In this document: positions 39,222 through 47,266 of the stretch, in pieces
Layout: each line of letters begins with the position of its first letter
How positions within the stretch are numbered: position 1 is the stretch's first letter
Assembly (NCBI RefSeq): GCF_003014485.1
Contig: NZ_PYGA01000009.1
Location: 124,001-188,000, forward strand
DNA from: Murinocardiopsis flavida
Lineage (GTDB): Bacteria > Actinomycetota > Actinomycetes > Streptosporangiales > Streptosporangiaceae
Direction: 5' to 3'
DNA: 64,000 nucleotides
The notes under the pieces: generated by a model
Databases searched by the model: none
What the model was told of the DNA's origin: nothing
What the model saw: only the letters and a program-made list of their open reading frames with translations
Program-made: the position numbers and the translations under genes

Positions 39222-40904
39222 ATGCCTAAATCCCTGACGGGTGTCGGCGTGAGCTCCGGCGTCGGCTACGGCCCATCGCTGCGCCTGACCCGGTCCGTGC
39301 CCGAGCCGCCCCCAGGCGACCGGCGCACACGCGACGCCGACTCCGAGACCGGCGTGGCCGTCAGGGCCATGGAGGACACGGCCGCCGACCTCACCGAACG
39401 CGGCGACCTGGCCGGCGGCCCGGCCAAGGAGGTCCTCGCGGCGCAGGCGCTCATGGCGCGCGACCCCTCGCTCGCCGACGACGTCCGGCGCCGCGTCGCC
39501 GACGGGACCTCGGCGGCGCGAGCGGTCTTCGAGTCCTTCGCGATGTACCGCGAAATGCTGCTGGGCGCCGGCGAGTACATGGCCGCGCGCGTCGCCGACC
39601 TCGACGACGTCCGCGACCGGGCGGTCGCCCGGCTGCTCGGCGTCCCCGTCCCCGGCGTCCCCGAATCGGACACCCCGTTCGTGCTGCTCGCGCAGGACCT
39701 CGCCCCCGCCGACACCGCCCTGCTCGACCCAGCGCGCGTCCTGGCGTTCGTCACCCGCGAAGGCGGCCCCACCAGCCACACCGCGATCCTCGCCCGCTCA
39801 CTCGGCCTGCCCGCGGTCGTCTCCTGCGCCGACTCCGACACCATCGCCGACGGCACCATGCTGCTGGTCGACGGCGCCACCGGGGCCGTCACCCCCGAAC
39901 CCGCCGCATCGGACGTCGACGCCGCGCGGGCCGCGGCAGCGGCGCGCGCCGACGCGGCCGCCCGGACCACCGGGCCCGGCGCCACCAAGGACGGCCACCC
40001 CGTCCCGCTGCTCGCCAACATCGGCGGCCCCAAGGATCTACCCGCCGCATTGGAGAACGGCGCCGAGGGCGTCGGCCTCTACCGCACCGAATTCCTGTTC
40101 CTGGACCGCGCCGACGCGCCCGGCCACGAGGAGCAGGTCGCCGCCTACCGCGCGGTCCTCGAAGCGTTCCCCGGCCGCAAGGTCGTCGTCCGCACCCTCG
40201 ACTCCGGCGCGGACAAGCCCCTCGCGTTCCTCCCCCCGCCGGGGGAGGAGCCCAACCCCGCCCTCGGCGAGCGCGGGCTGCGCATGATGCGCCGCTTCCC
40301 CGAGGTGCAGGACGCCCAGCTCGCGGCGCTCGCCCAGGCCGAACGCGACACCGACGCCGACCTGCACGTCATGGCGCCCATGGTCACCGACCCCGAGGAC
40401 GCCGACTACTTCGCCGCCGCGGCGGCCGACGCCGGGATCCGCACCGCGGGAATCATGATCGAGGTCCCCGCGGCGGCGCTGCGCGCCCGCCACCTCGCGG
40501 AGTCCGCCGCGTTCTTCAGCATCGGCACCAACGACCTCACCCAGTACGCGTGCGCGGCCGACCGCGAGGTGGGCGGCCTTGGCAGGTTCCAGGACCCGTG
40601 GCAGCCGGGCGTCCTCGACCTGGTCGCCGCCACCGCCGACGCGTCCGGTGCGGCAGGGCGCTCCTGCGGGGTGTGCGGCGAGGCGGCCGCCGACCCGGTC
40701 ATGGCCTGCGTGCTGGTCGGCCTCGGGATCGACACGCTGTCCATGGGGGCGACCGCGCTGCCCATGGTCCGCGCCGCGCTCGCGCGGGTGACCCGGGCGC
40801 AGTGCCAGGCCGCCGCGGCGGCGGCCCGGGCCGCCCGCGGCCCGTCCGACGCCGTCGCAGCCGCCCGCGGCGCCCTTCCCGGACTCGCGGAACTGGGGCT
40901 CTGA
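39222..40904 (+). CDS. ptsI: PTS enzyme I (phosphoenolpyruvate-protein phosphotransferase)
   Basis: 560 residues. The phospho-His is in GGPTSHTAILARSLGLPAVV. The PEP-binding barrel includes GVGLYRTEFLFLDR, VVVRTLDSGADKPL, NPALGERGLRMM and FFSIGTNDLTQYACAADRE; the C-terminal CGVCGEAAADPV carries the catalytic Cys. Starts the PTS phosphate chain from PEP. Its own promoter lies at 39134-39162. The C-terminus is an Ala-rich extension. Confidence 0.97.
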   Translation: MPKSLTGVGVSSGVGYGPSLRLTRSVPEPPPGDRRTRDADSETGVAVRAMEDTAADLTERGDLAGGPAKEVLAAQALMARDPSLADDVRRRVADGTSAARAVFESFAMYREMLLGAGEYMAARVADLDDVRDRAVARLLGVPVPGVPESDTPFVLLAQDLAPADTALLDPARVLAFVTREGGPTSHTAILARSLGLPAVVSCADSDTIADGTMLLVDGATGAVTPEPAASDVDAARAAAAARADAAARTTGPGATKDGHPVPLLANIGGPKDLPAALENGAEGVGLYRTEFLFLDRADAPGHEEQVAAYRAVLEAFPGRKVVVRTLDSGADKPLAFLPPPGEEPNPALGERGLRMMRRFPEVQDAQLAALAQAERDTDADLHVMAPMVTDPEDADYFAAAAADAGIRTAGIMIEVPAAALRARHLAESAAFFSIGTNDLTQYACAADREVGGLGRFQDPWQPGVLDLVAATADASGAAGRSCGVCGEAAADPVMACVLVGLGIDTLSMGATALPMVRAALARVTRAQCQAAAAAARAARGPSDAVAAARGALPGLAELGL

Positions 40905-41019
40905 CCCCTTGCTCCGCACGCCCTGACCCCCGCGGGCCGTCCCCCTTGTCCCCGGGGTACTGGCCCCGGCCCGGCCCGGCCCACCGGGGACGCCGACCCC
41001 GGCCCCCTGCCCCCGGGCC

Positions 41020-41040
41020 GGCGGCGCGGCGTGCGCCGCC
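41020..41040 (+). terminator. Possible terminator after ptsI
   Basis: GGCGGCGC and GCGCCGCC form a perfect 8-bp stem around five bases in the 245-bp gap between ptsI and the glycosidase. Confidence 0.4.
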
Positions 41041-41149
41041 CGACGCATACGCGCACGCCGCGCCCCAGGGCGCCGTTATCGTGGGAGCCGCCTTCCCCCC
41101 TGACCCGGCCCGCCCGCGTCCCGTCTGCCCACGCCGTGAAGAGGACCCC

Positions 41150-42802
41150 ATGCGAATCCGCCGCGCCGTTGCGCCGCTCTGCGCGCTCCTCCTCCTCACC
41201 GCCGGGTGCGCGGGCGCCGAAGAGGACGAGGGGCCCCGCGCCCAGCCGCCGAAGGCGTCCGACCCCGCCGACGCGGCGCGCGAACTCCTCGCCGACATGA
41301 GCACCAAGGACAAGATCGGCCAACTGTTCGTCCCGGTCGCCGTCGGCACCACGGCCGAGGAGAACGCCGAGCTGATCGACACGCACCGGCCCGGCGGCCT
41401 CATCTACTTCCCGGAGAACCTGGAGGACGCCGAGCAGATCGCGACCCTGTCCAACGGGCTCCAGGACCGCGCCGTCGACACCGGCGCCGGAGTCCCGCTG
41501 TTCCTCGGCATCGACCAGGAGCAGGGCATGGTCTCCCGGCTGCCGGTCGGCGCCCGGTTCCCCGACGCGATGGCGGTCGGCGCCACCGGCGACCCCGGCG
41601 CTGCCGACTCCCTCGCCCGCACCACCGCGAAAGAACTCGTGGCACTCGGGATCAACCTCGACTACGCGCCCACCGCCGACGTCAACGTCAACGCCGACAA
41701 CCCGGTCATCGGCATCCGGTCCTTCGGCGCCGACCCCGGACTCGTCGGGACGATGATGGCGGCCGAGACCGAGGCGTTCTCCGACGAAGGCGTCGTCCCC
41801 GTCGTCAAGCACTTCCCCGGGCACGGCGACACCGACGTCGACAGCCACACCGGGCTCCCCGTCGTGGAGAAGAGCCGCGCCGAATGGGAGAAGGTCGACC
41901 TCCCCCCGTTCAAGAAGGCGGTCGAGGACGGCGCCGACGCCGTCATGACCGGGCACGTGTTCATGCCCGAACTCGACGACTCCGGCGAACCCGCCACACT
42001 GTCGAAGAACGTCACCACCGGGCTGCTGCGCGACGAACTGGGCTTCGACGGCGTCGTCTCCACCGACGCCCTGAACATGGAGGGGGTCCGCCAGACCCAC
42101 GGCGACGGCGAGGTCGCGGTCCGCGCCATCGAGGCGGGCGCCGACCAGCTCCTCATGCCGCCCGACATGCCCGCCGCCGTCGACGCCGTCACCAAGGCCG
42201 TCGAGAAGGGGCGCATCTCGGCCAAGCGGCTCGACGCCTCGGTGCTGCGGCTGCTGGAACTCAAGGTCAAGCGCGGCCTGTTCGACGCCGAACCGGTCGA
42301 CCCCGCCCAGGCCGAGTCCGCTGTCGGGACCAAGGGGCACAAGGCCGCGGCGCAGGACGTCGCCGACGCGTCGGTGACCCTGCTCCGCAACAAGAGCGAC
42401 GTCCTCCCGCTGCGCGAGGGCGCGAAGGTGCAGGTGGTGGGGGAAGGGGCCGAGCAGATCGGCGCGGCCCTGGAGGACCTGGGGGCGACCCTCACCGACT
42501 CGGCCGGGCAGGCCGACGCGGTGGTCGCGGGGACCCTCAGCGCCCGCGGCGAGGCCGACCAGAAGGCCGTGGTCACACGGGCACGCGACTCCGGCACCCC
42601 CGTGATCGTGGTCGCCCAGGGCAACCCCTACGACATCAGCGAACTGCCCGGCCTCGACGGCTACCTCGCCACCTACTCCTCCGTGGGCGTCTCACGGACG
42701 GCCGCCGCACGGGTCGTCATGGGGAAGGTGCGGCCCACCGGCACACTCCCGGTGGACATCCCCGGAACCGACCTGAAGACGGGCGACGGCCTGCACTACT
42801 GA
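41150..42802 (+). CDS. Glycoside hydrolase family 3 lipoprotein, NagZ-like
   Basis: 550 residues. Signal peptide RAVAPLCALLLLTAGC with lipobox LTAGC. The family 3 beta-N-acetylhexosaminidase domain has GIDQEQGMVSRL, the loop KHFPGHGDTDVDSHTGLP (which supplies the catalytic His in NagZ) and GVVSTDALNMEGV (Asp nucleophile). A C-terminal family 3 alpha/beta domain follows. As an exported enzyme it would free GlcNAc from peptidoglycan or chitin fragments for the adjacent PTS. ATG 41150 follows GAAGAGGA. Confidence 0.92.
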   Translation: MRIRRAVAPLCALLLLTAGCAGAEEDEGPRAQPPKASDPADAARELLADMSTKDKIGQLFVPVAVGTTAEENAELIDTHRPGGLIYFPENLEDAEQIATLSNGLQDRAVDTGAGVPLFLGIDQEQGMVSRLPVGARFPDAMAVGATGDPGAADSLARTTAKELVALGINLDYAPTADVNVNADNPVIGIRSFGADPGLVGTMMAAETEAFSDEGVVPVVKHFPGHGDTDVDSHTGLPVVEKSRAEWEKVDLPPFKKAVEDGADAVMTGHVFMPELDDSGEPATLSKNVTTGLLRDELGFDGVVSTDALNMEGVRQTHGDGEVAVRAIEAGADQLLMPPDMPAAVDAVTKAVEKGRISAKRLDASVLRLLELKVKRGLFDAEPVDPAQAESAVGTKGHKAAAQDVADASVTLLRNKSDVLPLREGAKVQVVGEGAEQIGAALEDLGATLTDSAGQADAVVAGTLSARGEADQKAVVTRARDSGTPVIVVAQGNPYDISELPGLDGYLATYSSVGVSRTAAARVVMGKVRPTGTLPVDIPGTDLKTGDGLHY

Positions 42803-42870
42803 CCGGCGAGCCCGACCTGTGAGACCCGACCGGTGACACCGGGGGCCGCCCCTCCGCGAGCGCGCCACGC

Positions 42871-42894
42871 GCCTCAGTGCTCGCCTCAGTGCTC
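42871..42894. repeat. 12-bp tandem duplication covering the aztD stop codon
   Basis: On the minus strand GAGCACTGAGGC occurs twice in a row; the TGA of the first copy is the stop codon of the AztD-like gene. Confidence 0.85.
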
Positions 42895-44259
42895 GTGGTC
42901 GTGCTCTTCCTCGTTCCCTTCCTTGTCCCCTTCCTTGTTCTCGCCCTCGTGGTCGTTCTCGTGCTCGTCCGCCGCGCCGGTTTCGAGCGGGGCGAGGCCG
43001 ACGATCGCGAGGTCGCGCGGCGCGTAGTCGAACGCCATGCTGCGGCCGGCTTCGAGGCCCTTCCGGTCCACCGCGACCTCCACGACCTCCTTGGTGGTCG
43101 GGTTCAGGACGTAGGCGAAGTTCTCGGCCGCGGCGACCACCGCCCGGCTGCCGTCCTCGCTCTCGGTACGGAACTTCTCCGTCGCCTGGACCTTGGCGAC
43201 GACCTCGGCCTTCTCGGGGTCGATCGCGTGCAGCACACCGTCCTTGGTCAGGACCAGCCCCTGCTCCCAGTACGGGTCCCACGCCACCGTGGCGACCCCG
43301 CCGGGCACCTCCACGGGGGTCGAGGTGTCCTTCTCGGTGTCGATGACCACAACGGTGTCCTCGGAGTAGTCGCCGAGGACCCGGGTCGCCCCCTGCTGGC
43401 CGACGATGGTGCCGGTCTTCTCCTCCTCGCCGCCCTTGGTGGGGCCGTCGATCTTCTCGGCCTCCCAGGAGCCGTCGTGCCGGTGGAGTTTCAGCACGCC
43501 GTCGAGGCAGCCGAACAGCACGGTGTCGTCATCGGGGGAGAACTCGCCGTGCAGGTCCGGGCAGTCCTTGAACGCCTTGGTCTGCTTGCCGTCGGCCCCG
43601 ATCACCTGCGCGCCGACCCGTCGGTCGTTGTCGGGACCCTTGCCGTCGCCGAGGCTCGCGATCAGCTCGTCGCCGATGGGGACGGCGACCCCGTGGTGGG
43701 CGTCTCCGCCGCGCACGGGGTCGCCCTCCGCCGCGAGGTCCTTCGGGGCGCCCTCGCCGAGATGCACCATGGTGATGCCCGCGTCGCCGTCGGCGAAGAC
43801 CGCCGCGTGGTCGCCGTGGGCCACGACGTGCGACGGGGCCGGGACGTCGATGGCGCCGTCGACCACCGACGGGTCGATGTGGGCCGCGTCCTCGTGGTCG
43901 CCGTGCGCCTTCGAGCGGATTCCCGCGTCGATGAGCTGCACGGTGTCGTCGTCGCCCTGCACGGCGAAGACGCGGGTGCCCGAGGGGTCGGTGGGGTGCA
44001 GGCGCGCGGCGCCCTTGGTCTTCAGCGTGCCGGCGCTCTTCCCGGAGGCGACGTCGATGACGTCGACCCGGCCGCTCCCGGCGTCGGACACCAGCAGCCG
44101 CGGTTTGACGGCGCCGTGCGCCGCCTTCCGGGGCTTCCAGTCGGCGGTTGCCGCCTCGTCCGTGCCGCCGGCGTTGTCGCCGCTGCCATCGCCACCGCCG
44201 CAGGCCGAGGCCAGCAGGACCAGCGGGAGGAGGGCGGCCGCGAACGCGGAGCTGCGCAT
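42886..44259 (-). CDS. aztD: AztD-like zinc metallochaperone lipoprotein
   Basis: 457 residues. Signal peptide with lipobox LASAC. Beta-propeller-type repeats follow, with many His/Asp pairs (KAHGDHEDAAHIDPS, PSHVVAHGDHAAVF, DAHHGVAVP), and a C-terminal Glu/His/Asp tail ends EEEHDHEH. AztD proteins hand zinc to the ABC-importer binding protein AztC. No aztABC genes are in the window. A perfect Zur-type palindrome lies just upstream, so the gene is probably induced by zinc starvation. Confidence 0.88.
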   Translation of the reverse strand: MRSSAFAAALLPLVLLASACGGGDGSGDNAGGTDEAATADWKPRKAAHGAVKPRLLVSDAGSGRVDVIDVASGKSAGTLKTKGAARLHPTDPSGTRVFAVQGDDDTVQLIDAGIRSKAHGDHEDAAHIDPSVVDGAIDVPAPSHVVAHGDHAAVFADGDAGITMVHLGEGAPKDLAAEGDPVRGGDAHHGVAVPIGDELIASLGDGKGPDNDRRVGAQVIGADGKQTKAFKDCPDLHGEFSPDDDTVLFGCLDGVLKLHRHDGSWEAEKIDGPTKGGEEEKTGTIVGQQGATRVLGDYSEDTVVVIDTEKDTSTPVEVPGGVATVAWDPYWEQGLVLTKDGVLHAIDPEKAEVVAKVQATEKFRTESEDGSRAVVAAAENFAYVLNPTTKEVVEVAVDRKGLEAGRSMAFDYAPRDLAIVGLAPLETGAADEHENDHEGENKEGDKEGNEEEHDHEH

Positions 44260-44273
44260 AATGCTCCTTAAGT

Positions 44274-44292
44274 AATGAAAACGGTTTTCATT
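44274..44292. promoter_or_regulatory. Zur box
   Basis: AATGAAAACGGTTTTCATT is a perfect 19-bp palindrome 15 bp upstream of aztD, with an AT-rich -10-like TATAAG (minus strand) next to it. It agrees with actinobacterial Zur operators (TGAAAAtnATTTTCA type) and would block transcription when zinc is plentiful. Confidence 0.85.
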
Positions 44293-44452
44293 CTTATATC
44301 ATATGTCCGGTTTGGCCGGCACATCCCGGGGCAGCACGACGCCCGCGGACCGGAGCGGTCCACGGGCGTCATGCCAGGTCACCTAATCGGGTCGGTGCCT
44401 CCTGCTGCTCTCCAGCCGGGCTGTCTTGCCGCCTGCCTACTGCGCCACTGTC

Positions 44453-44487
44453 CGCCTATCGCCTATCGCCTATCGCCTACCGCCTAT
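44453..44487. repeat. Five 7-bp repeats just after the acyl-CoA dehydrogenase stop
   Basis: CGCCTAT repeated five times (fourth unit CGCCTAC), 12-46 bp beyond the TAG stop of the minus-strand gene. On that strand each unit contains TAG. Confidence 0.85.
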
Positions 44488-44498
44488 CGCCAATTGCG

Positions 44499-45722
44499 CT
44501 ACTGCGCCGCTTCCCGGGGGGCCGCCGCCTGGTGCTTGAGCTCACGGCGCGCGATCGAGCGCAGGTGCACCTCGTCAGGGCCGTCGAAGATACGCATGGC
44601 ACGGGCATGCGCGTACATCAGGGCGAGCGGGACGTCGTCGCCCACCCCGGCGCCGCCGTGTACCTGGATCGCCCGGTCGAGCACCTCGGTCGCCGTGCGC
44701 GGCGCCGCCACCTTGATCGCGGCGATCTCCGTCCGCGCGGCCTTGGTGCCGTATCGGTCGATGAGCCACGCGGTCTTCATGACCAGCAGCCGGGCCTGCT
44801 CGATGCTGAGCCGCGACTCCGCGATCTGCTGCTGGACCACGCCCTGGTCCGAAAGGGGGCCGCCGAACGCCGTGCGCGACGCCGCCCGCCGGGTCATCAG
44901 CTCAAGCGCGCGCTCCGCCATGCCCAGCGCGCGCATGCAGTGGTGCACGCGGCCCGGCCCCAGCCGCGCCTGGGCGATCATGAACCCGTCGCCCTCCCCG
45001 GCGACCAGGTTCGCCGCCGGCACCCTGACCCCGGTGAACCGCAGTTCGCAGTGGCCCTCCTGGTCCTGGAAGCCGAACACCGGCATCGACCGCACCACCT
45101 CCAGCCCGGGGGTGTCGCGCGGGACGAGGATCATCGACTGCCGCCGGTGCGGCGCTGCCGCGGGATCGGTCCGGCCCATGACGATCAGCACCGCGCAGCG
45201 CGGATCCGCCATCCCGCTGATCCACCATTTGCGGCCGTCGATGACGTAGTCGTCGCCGTCGCGGACGATCGAGGTCTCGATGTTGGCGGCGTCGGAGGAC
45301 GCGACGTCGGGCTCCGTCATGGCGAACGCCGACCGGATCTCCCCTGCGAGCAGCGGGTCGAGCCAGCGGCTCCGCTGCTCCGGGGTGCCGAACATGTGCA
45401 GCACCTCCATGTTCCCGGTGTCGGGCGCCGAGCAGTTCAGCGCCTGCGGAGCCAGCGCGGGGGAGCGGCCGGTCAGTTCGGCGAGAGGGGCGTAGTCGGT
45501 GACGCTCAAGCCGCTGACGTCGGGCAGGAAGAGATTCCACAGCCCGCGCTTGCGCGCCTCGGCCTGCAACTCCGCCGAGACCGGCGGCAGTTCGTGGTTG
45601 TCCGGCCCGGCGGCGGCGCGCCACCGCGCATACACCGGCTCGGCAGGGTAGACGTGATCGGACATGAACTCCCGCAGTGCGGCCAGGTACTCGCGGGCGA
45701 CGGGGCTCGGCTCGAAGTCCAT
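44499..45722 (-). CDS. Acyl-CoA dehydrogenase
   Basis: 407 residues. FAD enzyme with FAMTEPDVASSDAANI, KWWISGMADPRCAVLIVMG, the helical C-terminal domain GPGRVHHCMRALGMAERALELM and QVHGGAGVGDDVPLALMYAHARAMRIFDGPDEVH. It belongs to the ACAD10/11-like branch. Substrate chain unknown. ATG 45722 has no ribosome site, but a CATACT box ends 7 bases upstream, so the mRNA is probably leaderless. A TetR-type palindrome covers the promoter. Confidence 0.93.
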   Translation of the reverse strand: MDFEPSPVAREYLAALREFMSDHVYPAEPVYARWRAAAGPDNHELPPVSAELQAEARKRGLWNLFLPDVSGLSVTDYAPLAELTGRSPALAPQALNCSAPDTGNMEVLHMFGTPEQRSRWLDPLLAGEIRSAFAMTEPDVASSDAANIETSIVRDGDDYVIDGRKWWISGMADPRCAVLIVMGRTDPAAAPHRRQSMILVPRDTPGLEVVRSMPVFGFQDQEGHCELRFTGVRVPAANLVAGEGDGFMIAQARLGPGRVHHCMRALGMAERALELMTRRAASRTAFGGPLSDQGVVQQQIAESRLSIEQARLLVMKTAWLIDRYGTKAARTEIAAIKVAAPRTATEVLDRAIQVHGGAGVGDDVPLALMYAHARAMRIFDGPDEVHLRSIARRELKHQAAAPREAAQ

Positions 45723-45742
45723 GCCGCCGAGTATGGCATCCG

Positions 45743-45756
45743 ACCGACCAGTCGGT
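45743..45756. promoter_or_regulatory. TetR/AcrR-type operator before acyl-CoA dehydrogenase
   Basis: ACCGACCAGTCGGT has perfect 6-base arms. It lies 8 bp upstream of the minus-strand -10 box CATACT (45735-45730), the site where a repressor would block RNA polymerase. The cognate TetR gene is not adjacent. Confidence 0.6.
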
Positions 45757-45879
45757 ACCGCGAGGATTGGCGGTCGCCGCAGCGGGGAAAGAACACCGCC
45801 CCGGACAGCAGTGCCCCAGGGGGGGACCCCGAACCCGGGGCCCGGCAACGGGCCCCCGAACCGGACGGAGGCGGTCGCT

Positions 45880-46548
45880 GTGCCGCAGACCTGCCGTGCA
45901 ATCATCACCGACTGGGGAGGGGTGCTCACCTCCCCGCTCCTTGACTCCATCGACGCCTGGCTCGCAGCCGACGGCATCGACCCCGACGTCTACCGGGGGG
46001 TCATGAGCACCTGGTTCCGCGGCGGTCACGGCGGCAACGGCTACGGCACGGACAACCTGATCCACGCGCTGGAACGCGGCGAGATCGCCCCCGCGGAGTT
46101 CGAGTCCCTGCTGGCGGCCGAACTGCGGCTCCTCAACGGCGGCCCCGTCCCGGCCGAGGGCATGCTGGGGCGCATGTTCGCCACGTTCCTGCCGGTCGAC
46201 GCCATGTACGCGCACCTGGGCCAGGCGCGCAGGCAGGGGGTCCGCACCTGCCTGCTGTCGAACTCCTGGGGCAACGGCTACCCGCGCGACCGCTTCCCCG
46301 CCGCCTTCGACTCCGTCGTCATCTCCGGCGAGGTGGGCATGCGCAAACCCGAGCCGGAGATCTTCGCCCACGCGGTGGACCAGGTGCGGATCCCCGTCGA
46401 GGAATGCGTGTTCATCGACGACATCGAGCACAACGTGCGTGCGGCGGTCGACCTCGGCATGGTCGGCATCCTGCACCGCGACGCGGAGGAGACCCGCGCC
46501 CGGCTGGAGGAGGTCTGCGGAATCCGCCTCGACGCGATCTCTGTCTGA
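45880..46548 (+). CDS. HAD-family hydrolase
   Basis: 222 residues. Motif I IITDWGGVLTSPL, motif II CLLSNSW, Lys/Asp motifs GEVGMRKPEPEIFAHA and CVFIDDIEHNV. In motif I the residue two after the nucleophile is Gly, not Asp, as in the epoxide-hydrolase N-terminal/haloacid branch. GTG 45880 with GGAGG at eight bases. The stop codon starts a 12-bp repeat array. Substrate unknown. Confidence 0.88.
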   Translation: MPQTCRAIITDWGGVLTSPLLDSIDAWLAADGIDPDVYRGVMSTWFRGGHGGNGYGTDNLIHALERGEIAPAEFESLLAAELRLLNGGPVPAEGMLGRMFATFLPVDAMYAHLGQARRQGVRTCLLSNSWGNGYPRDRFPAAFDSVVISGEVGMRKPEPEIFAHAVDQVRIPVEECVFIDDIEHNVRAAVDLGMVGILHRDAEETRARLEEVCGIRLDAISV

Positions 46549-46626
46549 CGGGCTGTCTGACGGGCTGTCTGACGGACTGCCTGACCGGCCGGCTGACCGG
46601 ACGGTTGGCCGGGCCGGTGATCGGCC
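46543..46626. repeat. Seven 12-bp units on the HAD gene stop codon
   Basis: GTCTGACGGGCT repeated: units 1-3 nearly identical, units 4-7 diverging. The TGA of unit 1 is the gene stop, and in-frame TGA recurs every 12 bases for five units and again in the seventh. Confidence 0.85.
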
Positions 46627-46782
46627 GGCGGTCCGCCGCAGCACACCTGGCCGTCCGGCCTGCTATCCGGCCGATCGGCCGGTCGGCGTCGGCCGGGTGT
46701 GACGCGGCGGGCCGCGGAGTTGCCAGACTGGGATGCGCGGCACCGTGCCGCCCATCCCGAACCGAGAAGAACGGCCCGACCG

Positions 46783-47250
46783 ATGCGCATCTACCTGCCG
46801 ACCACCCTTCCGGCGCTGGCGGCGGCACTCGCCGCAGGGCGCGTCGAGGGCGACGACGGGACACCGCTGCGCGCCTACGCGGCGACCGCCGCACTGCGCG
46901 GCCTCGTCGGCGACGACGACGAGGCACTGGAGTACGAGGCGATGCGCGCCGCCGCCGACGCGTCCCTGCGCCTGCTCGCCGCCGACCCGGCCGCCCCCCG
47001 CCGCAGGGTGGTGCTCGCCGCGGACATCCCCGACACCGCCATCGACCCTGTTCACGACGCAGACCCTGCCGATCCCGGCGGGCCCGACGACCCGGCCGCC
47101 GTTGCCGTGCGCGGCGGCGTCCCCCTCAAGCGGGTGGCGTCCGGGCACGTCGACGACGACGCGGCGGCCGACGACATCGCCGCCGGCCGCACCGACGACC
47201 ACGAACTCCTGTGGTTCGCGACGCAGGAACTCCCCTACCTCGTGGAGTGA
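46783..47250 (+). CDS. Conserved actinobacterial protein (DUF6912-like)
   Basis: 155 residues starting MRIYLPTTLPALAAALAAGRV, with WFATQELPYLV at the end and an Asp/Pro/Ala-rich middle (about residues 80-112) that may be a flexible loop. I recognise the pattern of a small hypothetical family common in actinobacteria; no function is known. No strong ribosome site. The gene stands alone, convergent with the coiled-coil gene. Confidence 0.7.
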   Translation: MRIYLPTTLPALAAALAAGRVEGDDGTPLRAYAATAALRGLVGDDDEALEYEAMRAAADASLRLLAADPAAPRRRVVLAADIPDTAIDPVHDADPADPGGPDDPAAVAVRGGVPLKRVASGHVDDDAAADDIAAGRTDDHELLWFATQELPYLVE

Positions 47251-47266
47251 CCGCCCCGGCGGCGGA

